From an uncultured Oscillibacter sp. (GTDB lineage Bacteria; Bacillota_A; Clostridia; Oscillospirales; Oscillospiraceae), in contig CATOKC010000039.1 of NCBI GenBank assembly GCA_951800675.1, positions 1-26,503 on the forward strand: a stretch of DNA of 26,503 nt, given 5' to 3'. The notes beneath the pieces are model-generated. The model did no database searches. It saw nothing but the letters and a program-made list of their open reading frames with translations, and was not told the DNA's origin. Both the position numbers and the translations under genes were made by a program. How positions within the stretch are numbered: position 1 is the first letter of the stretch; the number at the start of each line of letters is the position of its first letter. Shown here in pieces: positions 15,275-22,800 of the stretch.

Positions 15275-16809
15275 GCCTTCGCCTCCTTTCCGCCCAGGCG
15301 GGTCATCAGCAGGCCGATTTGCTCCTTGGTGGCGGACCGGGCATCCACCACGCCGCTGACCTGCCCGCCACAGAGGACCAGAATCCGATCGCACAGCTCC
15401 AGCAGCACGTCCAGGTCCTCGCCCACGTAGATGACGGCCACACCCTTCATCTTCTGCTCCGTCAGCAGGTTATAGATGGTATACGAGGTGTTGATGTCCA
15501 GCCCCCGGACCGCGTAGGCGGTCATGAGCACCGAGGGGGCGCTGGCGATTTCCCGGCCCACCAGCACCTTCTGCACGTTGCCGCCGGACATCCGGCGGAC
15601 GGGGAAGTCCGTGCTGGGGGTCACCACCTCCAGCTCCTTCCACACCCGCAGGGCCAGCTCGTTGGGGTCCTTCCGGTTGAGGAAGACCCCCGGCCCCTTT
15701 TTCCAGGAGCGGAGCATCATATTTCCCGTCATGCCCATAGAGCCCACCAGGCCCATGCCCAGCCGGTCCTCGGGGACGAAGGCCATGGCCACCCCGGCCT
15801 TGCGGATCTGCATGGGGGTTTTGCCCACCAGATTGGCGGGGGCCCGGCCGTCCGGGGTGTAAAGGACCTCGCCCTGGTTCACCAGGCAGAGGCCGGAAAT
15901 GGCCTCCAGCAGTTCCTTCTGGCCGGACCCGGCGATGCCGGCCACGCCCAGAATCTCGCCCCCCATGGCGGTGAAGCTGACGTTGTCCAGCTTCTTGACC
16001 CCCTCCCCGTCCAGAACGGTGAGGCCCTTGACCTCCAGGCGCTTCACCGGCCGTTCGTACCGGGGGCGGTCGATGTTCAGGGTCACGGCGTGGCCCACCA
16101 TCATGTCCGTGAGGGCCTGGGGGCTCGTCTCGCTGGTTTTCACGGTTCCGATGTACTTTCCCTTGCGGAGGACGGACACCTTGTCGGAAAGGGCCATGAC
16201 CTCGTGGAGCTTGTGGGTGATGATGACGATGGCCTTTCCGTCGGCCTTCATGGCCCGGAGCACCTCAAAGAGCTTGTCCGTTTCCTGGGGGGTGAGGACG
16301 GCGGTGGGCTCGTCCAAAATCAGGATGTCGGCCCCCCGGTAGAGGACCTTGACGATCTCCACCGTCTGCTTCTGGGAGACGGACATGTCGTAGATTTTCC
16401 GGCCGGGGTCAATGTCGAAGCCGTACTTTTCGCAGATGGCCCGGACCTTTTCCTCGGCGGCCCGGATATCCAGCTTCCCCGGCTCCTCCAGCCCCAGGAC
16501 GATGTTCTCCGCGGCGGTGAACACGTCCACCAGCTTGTAGTGCTGGTGAATCATGCCGATGCCGCACGCAAAGGCGTCCTTGGGGGAGCGGATGGAGACG
16601 GGCTCGCCGTTTACAAAAATCTGGCCCTCGTCGGGGAAGTAGATGCCGGAGAGCATGTTCATCAGCGTGGTTTTTCCGCTGCCGTTCTCCCCCAGCAGGG
16701 AGAGGATTTCCCCCCGGTTTAATTGCAGGTCGATGCCGTCGTTGGCCACCACCTCGCCGAAGCGCTTGGTAATGCCTTTTAGCTCAATGGCGCATACATT
16801 GTGTTCCAA
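15271..16809 (-). CDS. BMP-system ABC transporter ATPase (two nucleotide-binding domains)
   Basis: A 512-residue ATPase with two fused ABC domains, as in NupO and sugar-type importers. The first domain has Walker A GENGSGKTT (about residues 40-48), Q-loop HQHYK, a degenerate signature SVSQKQTVEI, Walker B ILILDEPTAVL and the switch histidine in ITHKLHEV. The second has a loose Walker A (GIAGSGQKELL), a good signature RRMSGGNVQKVL and a degenerate Walker B region (VLMTAYAVRGLD). No ATG fits the family start: the TTG at 16809 (Leu-Glu-His-Asn-Val) with AAAGGA about 10 nt upstream is the best choice. The ATG at 16890 would translate through the terminator hairpin. Coupled by ATGA to the next gene. 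Confidence 0.88.
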   Translation of the reverse strand: MEHNVCAIELKGITKRFGEVVANDGIDLQLNRGEILSLLGENGSGKTTLMNMLSGIYFPDEGQIFVNGEPVSIRSPKDAFACGIGMIHQHYKLVDVFTAAENIVLGLEEPGKLDIRAAEEKVRAICEKYGFDIDPGRKIYDMSVSQKQTVEIVKVLYRGADILILDEPTAVLTPQETDKLFEVLRAMKADGKAIVIITHKLHEVMALSDKVSVLRKGKYIGTVKTSETSPQALTDMMVGHAVTLNIDRPRYERPVKRLEVKGLTVLDGEGVKKLDNVSFTAMGGEILGVAGIAGSGQKELLEAISGLCLVNQGEVLYTPDGRAPANLVGKTPMQIRKAGVAMAFVPEDRLGMGLVGSMGMTGNMMLRSWKKGPGVFLNRKDPNELALRVWKELEVVTPSTDFPVRRMSGGNVQKVLVGREIASAPSVLMTAYAVRGLDINTSYTIYNLLTEQKMKGVAVIYVGEDLDVLLELCDRILVLCGGQVSGVVDARSATKEQIGLLMTRLGGKEAKA

Positions 16810-16880
16810 AAAACGCTCATCCTTTCTAAGAGGTCCCGGCGGGGGCCGCGCTTGCGCCGGGCGGAGTCGGGATGGAGTGG

Positions 16881-16924
16881 AAAAGAACAAGGGGCCCCCG
16901 CAGGGGCCCCTATCAAGTTCTTTT
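16881..16924 (-). terminator. Hairpin between BMP lipoprotein and ATPase genes
   Basis: GGGGCCCC (16891-16898) and GGGGCCCC (16903-16910) pair around a CGCA loop; AAAAGAAC (16881-16888) and GTTCTTTT (16917-16924) extend the stem across an internal loop. On the minus strand it lies 12 nt after the lipoprotein stop and ends in TTGTTCTTTT. This is a typical operon-internal terminator or mRNA stabiliser that lets the binding protein be made in excess. Confidence 0.8.
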
Positions 16925-16936
16925 GTTGAGGCTGAA

Positions 16937-18229
16937 TCAGAACGCGGAGTTCAGCCACTCGATGCCGTCAATGGACAGGGCAAAGTAGGGCGCGGACTGG
17001 AAGTAGGACTCGTGGAAGGCCCCGTCGAACACGGCTTCCTCGGAATCGGGAGTGAAGTCGCCGTCGGTGTCCAGGGCGAAGGCGCTTTCCAGAGCCTTAC
17101 CCTCGATGGTGAAGGTGGAGGTGTCGAAGACCTGGAGCTCGCCGGCGCGGAGCTTGCCTTCCACTTCCGCCAGCTTCTCGGCGGTGCCGGGGGCGGCAAT
17201 GGCCTCGTTCAGGTCCGTCATGACCACGGCGTCCATGTCCATGCCGTGGCACCAGTCCTGGTCAAAGCTCTCTCCGTTGGCCACGGACTCGATGGCGTAC
17301 TCGAAGTAGGGGGCCCAGTTGATCCGGGTGCCGATGAGGGAGGCCTCGGGGGCGACGGAGATCATGTCGTTGTTATAGCCCGTGTGGAACACGCCCTTGG
17401 ACTGGGCCGTGGTGGCGGGGGTGGTGTTGTCGGAGTGCTGGGAGATCATGACGCAGCCCATGTCCGCCAGGGCGGAAGCGGCGTTGGCCTCTTCCGTGGC
17501 GTCGGACCAGGAGCCCACGAACTGGACCTTCATGGTGACGCTGGGGCAGACGCTCCGGGCGCCCAGGAAGTAAGAGGTGAAGCCGGAAATAACCTCGGCG
17601 AAGGAGAAGGCGCCAACGTAGCCGATGACGGCCTGATCGGCGGAAATTTCCCCGTCGTCAATCATCTGCTGGAGCTTCATGCCCGCCACGATGCCCGCCA
17701 AATAGCGGCCCTCGTAGATGTTGGCGAAAGCGTTGTGGGTGTTGTCCAGGCTGTCTCCCCAGGAGGCCTGGTTGGTGCAGGCGATGAACTCGATTTCGGG
17801 ATAGTCGGGGGCCACCTTCAGCATGAAGGGCTCGAAGCCGAAGGAGTTGTTGATGATGAGGTCGCAGCCCTCCTCCGCCAGCTCGATGTTGGCGTCCTCG
17901 CAGCCGGAGTCCTCTCCGATGTTCCACTTGACCACCCATTCCACGTTGATGCCGCTGGCGGCCAGGGCCTCGGTGGCGGCCTCCTTGCCCCGGATAAAGT
18001 TGTAGGTGTAGCCCTGGTCGTTTTCGTCGCCGATGCAGATGAGGCCCACCTTCACGGTTTTGCCCTCGGCGGGCTCGGTGCCGGAGTCGGCGGGCTGCTG
18101 GGTGTCGGCGGGCTGCTGGGTGTCGGCGGGCTTGTCCCCGGTGGGCTGGCCCTGGCCGGAATCGCCTCCGCAGGCGGCCAGGCTTAGGGCCAGAATCATA
18201 GACAGCAGCAATGCAAGAAACTTCTTCAT
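16937..18229 (-). CDS. BMP-family substrate-binding lipoprotein
   Basis: A 430-residue lipoprotein. Residues 1-20 are a signal peptide ending in the lipobox LSLAAC, so mature Cys is lipid-anchored to the outer face of the membrane. A Pro/Asp/Gln-rich linker (repeated PADTQQ) precedes the BMP domain, which starts KVGLICIGDENDQGYTYNFI. BMP proteins bind purine nucleosides or related compounds in several bacteria (for example NupN, PnrA), so a nucleoside is the inferred ligand. It is the first gene of the ABC operon; promoter at 18299-18327, ATG at 18229 with AAGGAGG 9 nt upstream. A hairpin directly downstream probably raises its level over the transporter genes. Confidence 0.92.
   Translation of the reverse strand: MKKFLALLLSMILALSLAACGGDSGQGQPTGDKPADTQQPADTQQPADSGTEPAEGKTVKVGLICIGDENDQGYTYNFIRGKEAATEALAASGINVEWVVKWNIGEDSGCEDANIELAEEGCDLIINNSFGFEPFMLKVAPDYPEIEFIACTNQASWGDSLDNTHNAFANIYEGRYLAGIVAGMKLQQMIDDGEISADQAVIGYVGAFSFAEVISGFTSYFLGARSVCPSVTMKVQFVGSWSDATEEANAASALADMGCVMISQHSDNTTPATTAQSKGVFHTGYNNDMISVAPEASLIGTRINWAPYFEYAIESVANGESFDQDWCHGMDMDAVVMTDLNEAIAAPGTAEKLAEVEGKLRAGELQVFDTSTFTIEGKALESAFALDTDGDFTPDSEEAVFDGAFHESYFQSAPYFALSIDGIEWLNSAF
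18091..18126. repeat. Two tandem 18-bp repeats encoding the lipoprotein linker
   Basis: An 18-bp unit occurs twice in perfect tandem and encodes PADTQQ-PADTQQ, with a diverged third copy (PADSGT). Copy number could change by slippage in frame, altering linker length. Confidence 0.85.
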
Positions 18230-18298
18230 TCTGATCTTCCTCCTTAATAAAAATATGTATGGAAGGGAGCGGGGGCCCAATCTTCCCCACTTGGTTTT

Positions 18299-18327
18299 AT
18301 TATACAGGAAAGCGGTGGAAAGTTCAA
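18299..18327 (-). promoter_or_regulatory. Promoter of the BMP ABC operon
   Basis: On the minus strand TTGAAC (18327-18322), a 17-bp spacer and TATAAT (18304-18299). The leader is about 63 nt. The 303-bp gap 18230-18532 otherwise contains only the divergent promoter at 18443-18471; I see no riboswitch. Confidence 0.75.
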
Positions 18328-18442
18328 CGCGCTTTTTCAGGTTTTTGAAAATTTCCAGAAAAACGCCGGAAATCCCTGACAAGTTCCGCGAATCCTCCAA
18401 AGGGTGAAGGCCGGCAAAAGCAGAAGCTTTCTCGGATTCTCT

Positions 18443-18471
18443 TTGACAAATCCACAAAAATGTGGGATACT
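18443..18471 (+). promoter_or_regulatory. Promoter of the HAD gene with overlapping inverted repeat
   Basis: TTGACA (18443-18448), 17-bp spacer, GATACT (18466-18471). The spacer contains CCACA-AAAA-TGTGG (18452-18465), a perfect 5-bp inverted repeat lying exactly between the -35 and -10 boxes, where a repressor would block polymerase. Confidence 0.65.
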
Positions 18472-18532
18472 CTAAGGGAGAGAACCCCACATTACACAGG
18501 GCCTCCGGCCCTTGGAGCGACAGGAGCGGACC

Positions 18533-19309
18533 ATGGAACAACTGAGAAAGAAAAAGGGCTTCATCTGCGATATGGACGGCGTGATCTATCACGGGAACCA
18601 GGTCTTGCCGGGCGTGCGGAAATTTGTGGAGTGGCTGGCGGAGGAGAAGAAAAATTACCTGTTCCTCACCAACTCCAGCCAGTACACCCCCAAGGAACTC
18701 CAGCAGAAGCTGGCCCGGATGGGGCTGGAGGTGGACGAGTCCCACTTTTACACCAGCGCCCTGGCCACGGCGCACTTCCTGGACAGCCAGGCCCCGGGGT
18801 GCAGCGCCTATGTGGTGGGAGAGCACGGAATCACCAACGCCCTCTATGATAAAGGCATCACCTACAACGACGTAAACCCGGACTACGTGGTGGTGGGGGA
18901 ATCCTCCGCCTATAATTTGGAGCAGATCACCAAGGCCATCCGTCTGGTAAACGCCGGGGCCAAGCTCATCGGCACCAATCCAGACCTGACGGCCCCCGCG
19001 GAGGCGGGCATCGTCCCGGCCTGCCGGGCCCTCATCGCCCCCATCGAGCTGGCCACGGGAAAGAGCGCCTATTTCGTGGGCAAGCCCAATCCCCTGATGA
19101 TGCGCACCGGACTGCGGATGCTGGGGGTCCACTCGGAAAACGCCGTGATGATCGGAGACCGGATGGACACGGACATTATCGCCGGAATTGAGTCGGGCCT
19201 GGACACGGTTCTGGTCCTCTCCGGCGTCTCCACCCGGGAGACCTGCCAAGAATACCCCTACCGGCCCAAGTTCATTCTGAAGGGCGTGGGGGAAATCCCC
19301 GGGAAATAA
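18533..19309 (+). CDS. HAD-IIA (NagD-like) phosphatase
   Basis: A 258-residue HAD-superfamily hydrolase of subclass IIA. Motif I is DMDGVIYHG with nucleophile Asp13 and acid/base Asp15; motif II is LTNSS; motif III lysine is in FVGKPNP; motif IV is MIGDRMDTDI. The class IIA cap lies between motifs II and III. Relatives dephosphorylate sugar phosphates, nucleotides or p-nitrophenyl phosphate; the substrate here is not set. The ATG at 18533 has AGGAG 6 nt upstream and is preferred over an in-frame TTG at 18512. It is followed 133 bp later by the inositol-dehydrogenase-like gene, which has its own promoter. It is divergent from the BMP operon. Confidence 0.92.
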   Translation: MEQLRKKKGFICDMDGVIYHGNQVLPGVRKFVEWLAEEKKNYLFLTNSSQYTPKELQQKLARMGLEVDESHFYTSALATAHFLDSQAPGCSAYVVGEHGITNALYDKGITYNDVNPDYVVVGESSAYNLEQITKAIRLVNAGAKLIGTNPDLTAPAEAGIVPACRALIAPIELATGKSAYFVGKPNPLMMRTGLRMLGVHSENAVMIGDRMDTDIIAGIESGLDTVLVLSGVSTRETCQEYPYRPKFILKGVGEIPGK

Positions 19310-19336
19310 GGGCAAAGGCAGGTCGGGATTTTGCTG

Positions 19337-19366
19337 TTGAAAACCTGTCCTCTCCCGTGATATACT
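19337..19366 (+). promoter_or_regulatory. Promoter of the inositol dehydrogenase-like gene
   Basis: TTGAAA (19337-19342), an 18-bp spacer and TATACT (19361-19366). Expected start near 19373, just before the hairpin at 19378-19406. Confidence 0.6.
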
Positions 19367-19377
19367 GTAGCCGCAGC

Positions 19378-19406
19378 GCCCGGGCCTCCCAGAAGGCGGC
19401 CCGGGC
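19378..19406 (+). promoter_or_regulatory. Leader hairpin before the inositol dehydrogenase-like gene
   Basis: GCCCGGGCC (19378-19386) and GGCCCGGGC (19398-19406) form a perfect 9-bp all-GC stem with an 11-nt loop at the extreme 5' end of the expected mRNA. No T-run follows, so it may stabilise the 5' end or act as a protein or RNA target rather than a terminator. Confidence 0.55.
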
Positions 19407-19442
19407 CTCCGATAAAAACTATTTGCAAGGAGAATGATCATC

Positions 19443-20471
19443 ATGAGAACCGTCAAGATCGGCTTCATCGGCTGCGGCCGCATGGGCAGGCTCCACATGG
19501 CAAACCTCATCAACTCCGTCCCCGGCGCAGAAGTCGTCGCCGTGTCCGACCCTTACATTGATACCAACGGAGGCCGGGAGTGGTGCCAGCAGCATGGCGC
19601 CCCGAACATCTCCGACAACTATGAAAACGTGCTGAACGACCCGCAGGTGGAGGCGGTTTTCGTCTGCTCCTCCACCGACGCCCACTGCCCCATGTCCCTG
19701 GCGGCGGTGAAGGCGGGCAAGCACACCTTCTGCGAAAAGCCCATTACATACGACGTGCCCCAGATTCTGGAGCTCCAGAAGGCCATTGAGGAAGCCGGCG
19801 TGAAGTTCATGGTGGGCTTCAACCGCCGCTTTGACCACAACCACAAGGCAGTGGCCCAGGCGGTGAAGCGGGGCGATATCGGCGATCCCCATATTGTCAC
19901 CGTCTCCTCCCGGGACCCCGAGCCCCCCACCATGGAGTATGTGGCCGTCTCCGGCGGACTGTTCTATGACATGATGATCCACGACTTTGATATGGTGCGC
20001 TACGTCACCGGAGCCGAGGCTCTGGAGATTTCCGCCGTGGGCTCCTGCCTGGTGAATCCCAAGCTCCAGGAGGAGTCCGGCGTCCCCGATGTGGACACCG
20101 CCGTAGTGACCATGAAAATGGACAACGGCTGCATTGCGGTCATCAACAACTCCCGCCAGGCGGTCTACGGCTATGACCAGCGGGTGGAGGTGTTTGGCTC
20201 CAAGGGCATGGTCTCCGACGGGAACGACCTCCACAGCACCGCCGCCATCATGACGGCGGACGGCTGCCGGACGGAAAAGCCCCTCTGGTTCTTCCTGGAG
20301 CGCTACACCCAGGCCTTCATCGACGAGGCGGCCAGCTTTGTGGACGCCATCGTCAACGACAAGCCGGTGGAAACCGGCGTGGTGGACGGCCTCATCCCCG
20401 TGCTGATGGCCAAGGCCGCCACCGAGTCCTGCCGGGCCGGCGGCAAGTTCGTCAAGGTGGAGCGGCCTTAA
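19443..20471 (+). CDS. iolG: Inositol 2-dehydrogenase-like oxidoreductase (Gfo/Idh/MocA)
   Basis: A 342-residue NAD(P)-dependent dehydrogenase. The N-terminal Rossmann fold has GFIGCGRMGRLH (about residues 7-18). The catalytic residues of myo-inositol 2-dehydrogenase are conserved: Lys99 in FCEKPI, Asp176 and His180 in DMMIHDFDM. The C-terminal stretch NNSRQAVYGYDQRVEVFGSK is the one I associate with IolG. It likely oxidises myo-inositol or a related cyclitol at C2 to the inosose with NAD+. No other iol gene is in the window, so a related sugar substrate remains possible. The ATG at 19443 is chosen because AAGGAG lies 10 nt upstream; the in-frame ATG at 19434 is only 1 nt from it. A strong bidirectional terminator follows. 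Confidence 0.85.
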   Translation: MRTVKIGFIGCGRMGRLHMANLINSVPGAEVVAVSDPYIDTNGGREWCQQHGAPNISDNYENVLNDPQVEAVFVCSSTDAHCPMSLAAVKAGKHTFCEKPITYDVPQILELQKAIEEAGVKFMVGFNRRFDHNHKAVAQAVKRGDIGDPHIVTVSSRDPEPPTMEYVAVSGGLFYDMMIHDFDMVRYVTGAEALEISAVGSCLVNPKLQEESGVPDVDTAVVTMKMDNGCIAVINNSRQAVYGYDQRVEVFGSKGMVSDGNDLHSTAAIMTADGCRTEKPLWFFLERYTQAFIDEAASFVDAIVNDKPVETGVVDGLIPVLMAKAATESCRAGGKFVKVERP

Positions 20472-20504
20472 CCAATTGGAAACCCCGCCAGCGCGCGGTC
20501 ACGC

Positions 20505-20546
20505 AAAAAAGCGGAGGGGAGCGATTTCGCTTCCCTCCGCTTTTTT
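20505..20546. terminator. Bidirectional intrinsic terminator
   Basis: An A6 run, GCGGAGGGG-AGCG and its complementary arm CGCTTCCCTCCGC enclose a short loop and end in T6. It is symmetrical, so it serves both the dehydrogenase gene (plus) and the small convergent gene (minus). Confidence 0.93.
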
Positions 20547-20566
20547 CAGCTGTTCGAAACGGGCGC

Positions 20567-20749
20567 TCAGGCGTGGCGATACGCCTTGCGGCAGAACATG
20601 CCGCCCTCCGTGCTCCGGTTCTTCCGGCCGGCCTCCTGCTTGCGCAGGCGGTCGAATCCATCCTCGACCCCGGCCTTATTCATATTGGAAGTGAGCATCA
20701 GGCTGCCAAAGCAAAGGGCGCCGGCTTCATCAAACATCTTCTGAAACAT
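20567..20749 (-). CDS. Small hypothetical protein (60 aa) with good expression signals
   Basis: A 60-residue ORF that I do not recognise. It starts MFQKMFDEAGALCFGSLMLT and has a strongly basic C-terminal half (RLRKQEAGRKNR, FCRKAYRHA) with two cysteines. It looks real because AGGAGG lies 8 nt upstream of the ATG, a TTGCCA-N17-TATACT promoter sits about 93 bp upstream and a strong bidirectional terminator follows the stop. There is no signal peptide or clear membrane segment. The leader holds two stable hairpins. A role in regulation or nucleic-acid binding could fit the charge, but nothing shows it. Confidence 0.6.
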   Translation of the reverse strand: MFQKMFDEAGALCFGSLMLTSNMNKAGVEDGFDRLRKQEAGRKNRSTEGGMFCRKAYRHA

Positions 20750-20770
20750 GGTTCTATCCTCCTGTTTCCT

Positions 20771-20833
20771 GGAAGGCTCCCGCCTTCCGCGTCGTTGTTG
20801 GTAGGTTCCCTCCGGTTTCGCGCTCCCCGGAGG
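20771..20833 (-). promoter_or_regulatory. Two leader hairpins upstream of the 60-aa gene
   Basis: GGAAGGC-TCCC-GCCTTCC (20771-20788) and CCTCCGG with CCGGAGG (20809-20815 and 20827-20833) each form perfect 7-bp stems. Both lie between the promoter at 20842-20870 and the ribosome binding site, so most of the roughly 85-nt leader is structured. No T-run follows either stem. Confidence 0.5.
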
Positions 20834-20841
20834 ATGGCCTT

Positions 20842-20870
20842 AGTATAGCCTCCCCCCCTGCTCTTGGCAA
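20842..20870 (-). promoter_or_regulatory. Promoter of the 60-aa gene
   Basis: On the minus strand TTGCCA (20870-20865), a 17-bp spacer containing a G-run, and TATACT (20847-20842). Confidence 0.6.
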
Positions 20871-21319
20871 GAATCAAACTGGGCAAAGTTTCCGGGCGCG
20901 CCGCCTTGAAATTATACTTCTTGCACAAAAAAATATGCTATTTTCCGTTATTATAACCAATTCCGGTTTGCAAACGCCGCACACTTTCGGAAAGCGGGGG
21001 AAGTTGGAATCTATTTAACATTTCAACTGTTTTTGAAAAGCGGAGAGATAACATTCCTCATCTTTTTGAAGCTGGAAAATATAGGCATTTTGTACCAAAA
21101 ACCGACATTTTAGTCTGCGATAATTGAAGCATATGTCGTAATATTGTACAAAATTCAAGCCATCTTTTTGACATCCAATGTTTGAAACCAACATATATTC
21201 CGTTCTTCCAAACATTTCTCCATCACATTTCCCCGGTTCTTCTGTTAAAATCAGATATAGAAAGACGGAGGGCCCCGCCGTTTCACAAAGTATGCATGAG
21301 AATGAAGGAGGAACCCACA
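20871..21319. other. AT-rich gene-free stretch upstream of the alpha-galactoside operon
   Basis: About 450 bp with no convincing gene, clearly richer in A and T than the flanking genes. It contains a perfect GTTTGCAAAC palindrome (20966-20975), several TATAAT-like words without good partners, and the promoter and inverted-repeat candidates at 21168-21216. A minus-strand ORF (21015-21326) runs across it but has no ribosome binding site and overlaps the operon's own translation start region. Confidence 0.6.
21168..21216 (+). promoter_or_regulatory. Candidate promoter and wide inverted repeat upstream of the symporter gene
   Basis: TTGACA at 21168-21173 with a weak ACATAT at 17-bp spacing (21191-21196) is the best promoter candidate. 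AATGTTTG (21177-21184) and CAAACATT (21209-21216) form a perfect 8-bp inverted repeat with a 24-bp centre flanking the -10 region, a plausible operator for a sugar-responsive regulator. No regulator gene is adjacent. Confidence 0.35.
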
Positions 21320-22765
21320 ATGACAACCCCGGACACCCAGACCAGACGGCTTCCCGCCAGCCAGAAATACGCCTTCGGCATCGGCGCCATCGGCAAAGAT
21401 GCCATCTGCAACCTCGTCGGCGCTTTCCTGATGCTGTACATGACGGATACCCTGGGCCTGAGCGCGGCCTTTGCCGGCGTGCTCCTCGGCGTCGCCCGAA
21501 TCTGGGACGCCGTCAACGACCCCATGATGGGCATGATTGTGGACAACACCCACACCCGGTACGGTAAATTCCGTATCTGGCTTATCATCGGCACTCTGAT
21601 CAACTCCGTGTTCTTCATCCTGCTTTTCACCACCTGCGGCATCACCGACAAGGGGACCCTGATGGTCTATGTGTCCGTCATGTATATCCTCTACGGCATG
21701 ACCTACACCATCATGGATGTGCCCTACTGGTCCTGGCTGCCCAACCTCTCCAGCGACCCCCGGGAGCGGGAGTCCATCTCCGTCATCCCCCGCATCTTCG
21801 CCTCCATCGGCGGCTTTCTGGTGTGCACCTTCGGCTTGAACCTCATCAACTACTTCAATGAAATGGCCGGGGACCAGACCGTCATGCAGACCCAGGACAA
21901 CGGCCAGGTGCTGAACATCTCCGTCACCGGCTTCACCTACGCCGCCGTGGCCATCGTGGTGCTGTTCATCGTCTGCATCGGCATCACCTGCGCCGTGGTC
22001 AAGGAAAAGCCCACAGTGGGAGAGGGCAAGGCGGAAAAGACCAGCCTCAAGGAAGCCTTCGCCATCATCATCAAGAACGACCAGCTGGTGGCCTTCATCG
22101 GCCTGCTGCTGACCTTCAACCTCTGCACCCAGATTCTGAAGGCCTTCGCCGTCTACTACTTCAAAGAGGCCTGCGGCAACGCCTACCTGTACTCCATCTT
22201 CGGCTATGCCATCATTGCCGAAATGGTGGGCCTCTTCCTCTTCCCCAAGATCGCCAAGAACATGGAGCGCGAGAAGGTCTACCTTCTGGCCTGCGCCCTC
22301 CCGGTTGTGGGCCTGGTGCTGCTGTTCGCCCTGGGCTATGTGGCTCCCTCCAGCACCGCCGGCGTCATCGCCTCCTGCGCCTTCATCTTCTTCGGCTCCG
22401 GCCTCTCCCTGGGCACCACCACCTGCTGCATCGCCGACGTCATCGACTACGGCGAGCTGAAATTCGGCAAGCGGAACGAGTCCGTCACCTGCTCCGCCCA
22501 GACCTTCCTGATGAAGGCCGCCTCCGCCGTGGCCGCCACCCTCACCGGCGTGGGCCTGGATGTCATCGGCTACAATCCCGAGGCCTCCGGCGCTCAGTCC
22601 GCCGGCACCATCATGGGCATCCGCTTCCTTATGTTTGCCGTGCCCATCGCCCTGGCCATCCTCAGCTTCCTGATTTACAAGACCCAGTACAAGCTGAAGG
22701 GCGCGCACCTGGACCAGCTGACGAAGGACGTCAACGCCCTCCACGCCAAGCAGGGCCGGAAGTAA
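21320..22765 (+). CDS. GPH-family (MelB-type) sugar:cation symporter
   Basis: A 481-residue membrane protein with 12 expected helices, of the glycoside-pentoside-hexuronide:cation symporter family. The helix II motif ARIWDAVNDPMMGMIVD carries the two acidic residues, four apart, that bind the coupling cation in MelB (Asp55/Asp59), followed by the loop TRYGKFRIW. The later segment DVIDYGELKFGKRNESVTCS matches the conserved loop before helix XI. With a GH36 alpha-galactosidase 35 bp downstream, the substrate is most likely an alpha-galactoside such as melibiose, or galactinol or raffinose-type sugars. The ATG at 21320 has AAGGAGG 8 nt upstream; longer in-frame starts from 21182 lack one. Confidence 0.9.
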   Translation: MTTPDTQTRRLPASQKYAFGIGAIGKDAICNLVGAFLMLYMTDTLGLSAAFAGVLLGVARIWDAVNDPMMGMIVDNTHTRYGKFRIWLIIGTLINSVFFILLFTTCGITDKGTLMVYVSVMYILYGMTYTIMDVPYWSWLPNLSSDPRERESISVIPRIFASIGGFLVCTFGLNLINYFNEMAGDQTVMQTQDNGQVLNISVTGFTYAAVAIVVLFIVCIGITCAVVKEKPTVGEGKAEKTSLKEAFAIIIKNDQLVAFIGLLLTFNLCTQILKAFAVYYFKEACGNAYLYSIFGYAIIAEMVGLFLFPKIAKNMEREKVYLLACALPVVGLVLLFALGYVAPSSTAGVIASCAFIFFGSGLSLGTTTCCIADVIDYGELKFGKRNESVTCSAQTFLMKAASAVAATLTGVGLDVIGYNPEASGAQSAGTIMGIRFLMFAVPIALAILSFLIYKTQYKLKGAHLDQLTKDVNALHAKQGRK

Positions 22766-22800
22766 GCCCAATACCGTATACCGCATAAGGAGGACCCTTT

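Noticed and set aside
18230..19513. Long N-terminal extension of the BMP lipoprotein frame
   Set aside because: The signal peptide with lipobox and a ribosome binding site fix the start at 18229; the extension is antisense to the HAD gene.
21015..21326. 103-codon minus-strand ORF in the AT-rich region before the symporter gene
   Set aside because: No ribosome binding site, no recognised domain, and its start overlaps the symporter's own translation start region; most likely chance in AT-rich DNA.
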